Shown in pieces: positions 59,480-64,000 of a stretch of DNA of 64,000 bases (positions are counted from its first letter, which is position 1; each line of letters opens with the position of its first letter). Below the pieces are notes generated by a model. The model was not told where the DNA came from, did no database searches, and saw nothing but the letters and a program-made list of their open reading frames with translations. The position numbers and the translations under genes were made by a program. The DNA comes from Doryteuthis pealeii (Eukaryota; Mollusca; Cephalopoda; Myopsida; Loliginidae), in assembly GCA_023376005.1 (NCBI GenBank), contig CM042151.1, forward strand, positions 72,968,105-73,032,104. The letters are read 5' to 3'.

Positions 59480-59690
59480 TAAAGCCTAAGTCATAAAACC
59501 ACCTTCTATCGTTGTCTCTTTCCTTTTCTTTAATTGATTTCCTTCCTTTTCAGCACGACCACTAAATGAGATGGGGTTAAAAGCAAAAAGTCTAAGAACA
59601 CGCACCGAGAATATTCAGCTACGTTTAAACCTTTAAAACATCAAAACCTCTTACCACCCCATAATGGTGACAACGACGTACCGGACGAGA
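59480..59690 (+). repeat. Possible LTR 3' end with primer-binding-like site
   Basis: CAATAAAGCCTAAGTCATAA (poly(A)-type motif) is followed 150 bases on by ATAATGGTGACAACGACGTA, which resembles the TGGTGACnnCGACGT primer site of some Ty3/gypsy elements that use tRNA-Trp. No downstream gag or pol is recognisable. Confidence 0.3.
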
Positions 59691-60185
59691 CGAGAAAGAA
59701 AGGAAAAAGAAATTAAACTGTAACAATCATAACCACTTGGTTGACAACAACAACTACCACTAAAATGAAAACAGTAACGAAGAGCGTCCCCCCCAAAAAA
59801 AAACAACAAACGAATGCAGCACAATAAAAAAAGAAAAGAAAAGAAAAAAGAGGTGAGTGAATAACTGTTTATTCCTTTTTCCACATTCACCACACAAGAA
59901 AAAGAAGAAAAAAAAAAAGAAAAAAAGATGAATTTATTCCGAGAGACTCTGAATTAATATTCTACAACCCTCTACCCATTCACTTCAAAAAGTGACCACT
60001 TTTAGTGAGAGACTCTGAACACCATGACATGCACTTCTTACATTCCCCTCACCCGACACGAAAAAAAAAAAAAAAAAAAAACGGATTCAAGTCAACCTAG
60101 CAGGTGATTTAATTCCAGCATTGGGCATTGAGGCAGGTGCTGTCCGGGGAAGGGGAGACCCTAATATAAAAATATATCCAAGGTA

Positions 60186-60476
60186 GGTGGGTTGTCTCTT
60201 TTGGTCGACATTCACTTTTTCAAACCAACCAATCAAAAGGTCCACAATTTTCGGCGCCAGAAATCAAAGATAAGTATCTACCTCTTTTCCAACTGATCAT
60301 CGAAGACGACGGATATCTAAATTGTTGCCGCCACTCTTGTGAGTACGAGAACTTTAACATAACCATTTACCTTTGACTTAGTTAAGTGGACTTATTTTCT
60401 GGCGCTTAAAATTGCAGGCCTGTGATTGGTTAGTTTGAAAAGGGGTATACCAACCAAGGGAGACAACCAACCTCTC
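60186..60476. repeat. Inverted repeat with CCAAT motifs
   Basis: TAGGTGGGTTGTCTCTTTTG and CAAACCAACCAATCAAAAGG on the left pair with AGGGAGACAACCAACCT and TGATTGGTTAGTTTGAAAAG on the right; GGCGCCAGAAA against TTTCTGGCGC at the inner edges. Arms of about 85 bases, spacer about 115. Could be an old fold-back element; the CCAAT boxes are also promoter-like. Confidence 0.6.
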
Positions 60477-60726
60477 TGACTATTTCTTTTCATCTTTGTC
60501 CGGAAAACTTCTCTCTCATCAGCAAGCATAAGTGGGTGCACACATTTTAATACAGTTACAGCCAAACAATAAACTAGTAAGTAAAAATGATAATCTAATA
60601 ACAGGGCCTGTGGACCTGTGGATATACCCACAGTATTATAATCTCATCATTACAATGTTTGATATGCTTACGTAAGAGCTATTACTAAATAGTTCAATAT
60701 GCAAAAATATAGTAATCTTGATTTAA

Positions 60727-60757
<31 letters not shown>

Positions 60758-60809
60758 ATTCTTTCTTTCCTTCTTTTCCTCTTTTCCTTTTTTCATTATG
60801 TTCGCTTGA

Positions 60810-61020
60810 AAGAGATAAGCATTATCGCTTCTGCGATATATTTTCTTTACTCTCTTTCTTTCTATATTTTTCTATGTAGCATGTCCTTTTTCTTCCCTTT
60901 GTTTCTTTATGATAAAAACAGAATAGTCTATTATTTAGCTGAAATGACGACACTCAAGAAAGCACACCAGATAATCAAGATTTACATTTTTGCATTGGAC
61001 AGAGGGTGTTGCAAAGATGA
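60810..61020 (+). repeat. Family H repeat, second copy
   Basis: Same order of motifs as 10180-10460, with a 13-base deletion before CACCAGATAATCAAGATT. The left part differs. Confidence 0.75.
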
Positions 61021-61041
61021 TGATGATGATGATGATGATGG
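61017..61041. repeat. (GAT)n microsatellite
   Basis: About eight GAT trinucleotides following a family H repeat; CT runs also occur at 60727-60756. Confidence 0.9.
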
Positions 61042-61127
61042 ATCATGAAAATATTCTCTCCCTCCAGTAAAATAAAGTAAAACAATACTTATTATATTTC
61101 TCTGAATTTTTTAGATGAGGCCTGATA

Positions 61128-61405
61128 ATTTGTACTATTTGTATCATTCGGACTATTGTCCTCGTCTTCATTGTTATCTGTACAACGTTTCAGCCGATAT
61201 GCCCTCCGACGTTATCGGGAGTCATAATGGAACTTTGAACCTAACCCTTTATTCAGTCCACAGGGAAAAGAAGGTCCCAAGTCTGAGAAGGTTCCCGAGT
61301 CCGACAAGAAATACCTGAAGAAGGCCGGAGGGCACATCGGCCGAAATGTTGTACAGATAACAATGAAGATGAGGACAATAGTCCGAATAATACAAATAAT
61401 ACAAA
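61128..61405. repeat. Inverted Penelope-like termini
   Basis: Arms of about 75 bases (61132-61208, 61325-61403) share CGGACTATTGTCCTC / GAGGACAATAGTCCG and ACAACGTTTCAGCC / GGCCGAAATGTTGT. The right arm reads CCTGAAGAAGGCCGGAGGGC then CATCGGCCGAAATG, i.e. CTGAnGA...GAAA around a GGCCG/CGGCC stem. This resembles the CCTGAAGAAGGC..GCCGAAACGT signature of Penelope-like elements and the hammerhead ribozyme core. A cleavage triplet was not found. Confidence 0.5.
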
Positions 61406-61639
61406 TTCTTTATTCTGCATATAGATCCAGGACTGTAGCAGGGATGAATATTTTTGCGTGGGAGGGACGAAAAATATAGTATTTGGCCTTAAGTTTTTAT
61501 GTGGGTTTAGGGTTTTGGTTATTGGGTGTGTGTTGTAGCTGTTGTTGCTAATTTCTTTTCTTAAACCCTATTATATGTGTTTTCTTTTTCTTTTGTTGGT
61601 TGTCGAGCTGTAAAGAAATTAAGGAAGAGAAAAGAAGGG

Positions 61640-61905
61640 ACAAATACAAAATATACTTTTAAGGTTCAGACTTTATTTCTAGGTTCATATCAATTTCTTT
61701 GAGAGGAACTTTTCTCCTGAGCCAGTCAATAGCGTGTGTTCCCAGTAAAAGGTCTGCATTGGAATGGTCTGGGTTTCCTTTTGGCGATAGGGAGAGGCCT
61801 TTTCTCTGTGCATACCCAGATGGTTCTTCCCATCTAAGGGCTCCTGGGATATTGTTATTTTAAAAAAATTATTTCATTTTAATCTTATTTCAATCTTCAC
61901 AAATT
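61640..61905 (-). repeat. LTR-like repeat family G, copy 1
   Basis: Contains GGTTCAGACTTTATTTCTAG (AATAAAGTCTGAACC on minus), CAGTCAATAGCGTGTG and TCTGTGCATACCCAGATGG. Three such copies in one orientation suggest a tandem or nested solo-LTR cluster. Confidence 0.6.
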
Positions 61906-61984
61906 ATCAAAGGCCACCAATATGTGATTCTTCCTTCTGTTGGTCAACTATCAGAAAAGTAATTAAGAAAGCGACAAAAGACAG

Positions 61985-62197
61985 AGATACCTGTAAGGTT
62001 CAAACTTTATTTCTAGGTACACAGTTATTTCTTGGAGTGGAACTTTCTTTCCGAGCGAGTGAATAGCGTGTGTATCCAGTGACCTTCCCGGTCTAAAGAG
62101 AAAGAGATTTCTTTTTAACACCAGGAAGGGGCCTTTTTTTTCTGTGCATGCCCAGGGGGCTCTTCTTGTTTGAGGCCTCCTAGGAGATGGTTACTTT
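61985..62197 (-). repeat. LTR-like repeat family G, copy 2
   Basis: GGTTCAAACTTTATTTCTAG, GAATAGCGTGTGTATCCAGT and TGTGCATGCCCAGGGGGC in the same order. Cut on the right by the telomere-core MITE at 62198. Confidence 0.6.
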
Positions 62198-62413
62198 GGT
62201 TATTTCCTATAAGTCTAACATGATCAAAGGGAACCACTCTTGACTGATAAATTATTTATTTATTTCCCCATTAAACTAACCCTAAACTCTAACCCTAACC
62301 TAAACCCTAATGCTAACCCTAACCCCATCTTCTTTTTTTCCTAGTAGATCAATAAATAAATAAATAATTTATCAGTGGTTCTCCTTTGATCATGTAACTT
62401 ATATGAAATAACC
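62198..62413. mobile_element. Fold-back MITE with telomere-like core, copy 3
   Basis: Ends GGTTATTTCCTATAAG and GAAATAACC, with flanking GTTACTTT and GATACTTT (7 of 8). The core has the longest degenerate CCCTAA run of the family (about 62279-62325). It is inserted between LTR-like copies of family G. Confidence 0.86.
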
Positions 62414-62584
62414 GATACTTTTTATGTCATTTTTTATTTGATTTTATTGTATTTATTTTTATTTGGTTTTATTTTTATTCTAATCTCACAGAAGTTCCAA
62501 TTTTTGAGCTCTGAGGAGAGGGGAGTACCCCTTCATCACAATCACTCCCAGTTACACAGTGTCCCGGAATGGTAATACCTCATT

Positions 62585-62880
62585 TAAAGGAAGGGAAAGG
62601 AAGAGACAAAGACAAAAGGCATGTTTAGGTTTCAGACTTTTATTCTAGTTACATAGCTACTTCGTGGAGAGAAAATTTCTTCCTGTGCCAGTCGTAGCAT
62701 CTGATCCCAGTTAACGCCTGAGTTCGATTGACCGAGGGATTTTCTTGGTGGTATGAAGTGGGTCCTTTTTCCTTTGCATGCCCAGAGAATTCTTCCTGAG
62801 GGCTCTTGAGAGATTGTTATTTTTAAATTTTTAAAAATTGAATTTCATTTTAATTTTAATCCCCATACATCTCCCTCAAA
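62585..62880 (-). repeat. LTR-like repeat family G, copy 3
   Basis: GGTTTCAGACTTTTATTCTAG, CCAGTCGTAGCATCTGATCC, TTTGCATGCCCAGAG and a tail TTTAAAAATTGAATTTCATT shared with copy 1. Confidence 0.6.
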
Positions 62881-64000
62881 TTTATAGAGGCCTGTGTTGT
62901 GTGTTCCGACTTCACAAATGATATTCAAAATGACGATAAAATAACAAGACACAGTTTAAGTAAAAAACACGGAGAAATAACAAAAAACAAAGCATATATT
63001 TAACAAATAACAAAAAAATTATTCTGAGGTTATTTTGTCAGTGGAATAAATTTGGATAAATTAAGAAAATCTATAAAGTTCACAGCATAAAAATGAATGT
63101 CAAGTTTCTTGGTAAAAATAGCAAAGTAGTATCAGATTTGTTCGATAGAAATTTGGACAAAAAGAAAAAAGTTTTTGTGTTTACAACCTGAAAAATGAAC
63201 GTTTGATGTTGATCGCAGTGGCACGATGATGTAGTACACAGTAGTAAACATGAAACTTGCATTGACTTAGAAGTTTGAAGTTTGTTTTTCTAATCAGCAG
63301 TTGCATTGTTCGCACGAAGTTGAGTCACGTACATCTGTTTTTTTCAATAACAGGCTGGTGGCCGCGAAAGTTGATGTCATTGGATGCGAACTTCGTTAGC
63401 GTTGTCTCGGAGTAGAATGGAATCTGAATCTTTGTTCTTCGTTAAATTATCTAACGATCGACTCTGATTTCGATATTTTCATTTTTGGCGGTAAGAATTT
63501 ATGAGGCTTTGAAAGCGCGGACGTATGTGTAAACACCACTCGTGATTAGCTTTATCCAATTGAATTCTGAGAGTTGTATAATTATTTAAAAAAAAATTAT
63601 TTTCCTTGAGTTTAGAAAAAAAATCGTGCTTGGCGCGACTTTTATGTTTTTCCTTATTTGGATATAACATATAGGATTTTATCCTATGAATTAAAAACAT
63701 GTTTATCTACAAAACTTAACCCTAACTGTCCACCATTAATTCATTGTGACTTTATTAACAGCGAAACTTATATTCACCCAAATATTAATTTCTTGGTGGT
63801 CATGATTGGTCAACAAATATTTTTTCGAACCATTAAAAAGTCTCTAATAAGCACCCCAAATCAGACCAGTGATCAAAAGGACAGTTTTACTTGTCACCGT
63901 AAGCTTCCGCTTCGGCTTATTTGTAAACAAACCAACAGACGATTTTTTGACATTAGAATTTTTGACGTTAGAATTTGACATTAGAATTTCACTGTAAGAT
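62881..64000. other. Nothing assigned at right edge
   Basis: Somewhat less AT-rich at 63290-63540, possibly a regulatory region. The frame 63658-63978 has no recognisable domain and runs toward the window end. Confidence 0.4.

Overview
Animal (metazoan) nuclear DNA: AT-rich, one recognisable spliced gene with GT-AG introns, no operons or bacterial signals, and an intron/intergenic space filled with short interspersed repeats. TTAGGG-type motifs, RTE-like LINE remnants, Helitron termini, many hAT-type fold-back elements and several SINE families suggest an invertebrate, perhaps a lophotrochozoan. The species cannot be named from the sequence.

The one confident gene is an RWDD4 orthologue (RWD domain-containing protein 4) on the + strand, 7366-21862. 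It has six coding exons joined in frame (195 residues) with an AATAAA signal just after the stop. Introns 1-3 are long and packed with insertions: Helitrons, SINEs, fold-back hAT elements and a decayed hAT transposase. Nearly all of intron 5 is a giant TG/CA/TA palindromic microsatellite. About 3 kb beyond the stop, on the opposite strand, lies an inverted partial copy of the 3' part of RWDD4 intron 1 plus the first 27 bases of exon 2. A possible two-exon minus-strand gene start lies at 22859-23299 (tentative).

Layout. 1-7300: decayed RTE-like LINE (minus, about 2965-3830), a near-perfect 272-bp tandem duplication (4686-5234), a Helitron (5569-5992) and a fold-back MITE. 7366-21862: RWDD4. 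22-27 kb: Helitron fragments, three fold-back elements with 8-bp target duplications, the inverted RWDD4 fragment. 27-37 kb: SINEs, a tiny Tc1/mariner-like MITE, repeat family B. 38.2-39.6 kb: 83-bp minisatellite. 41.8-42.3 kb: ATACA-rich array. 43-46.6 kb: LTR-like unit split by a SINE with perfect 11-bp target duplication, mariner transposase tail, C2H2 zinc-finger pseudogene, LINE fragment. 48.7-53.7 kb: a 4.9-kb hAT-type element carrying nested insertions and two large inverted repeats. 54-64 kb: degenerate repeat family E, GA array, LTR-like repeats, Penelope-like inverted ends and a further telomere-core fold-back element.

No rRNA, genuine tRNA gene, CRISPR or complete autonomous transposon was found. 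Most other open frames are chance frames or lie in low-complexity arrays. Repeat families were defined here by comparing copies within the window; the family letters are local labels.
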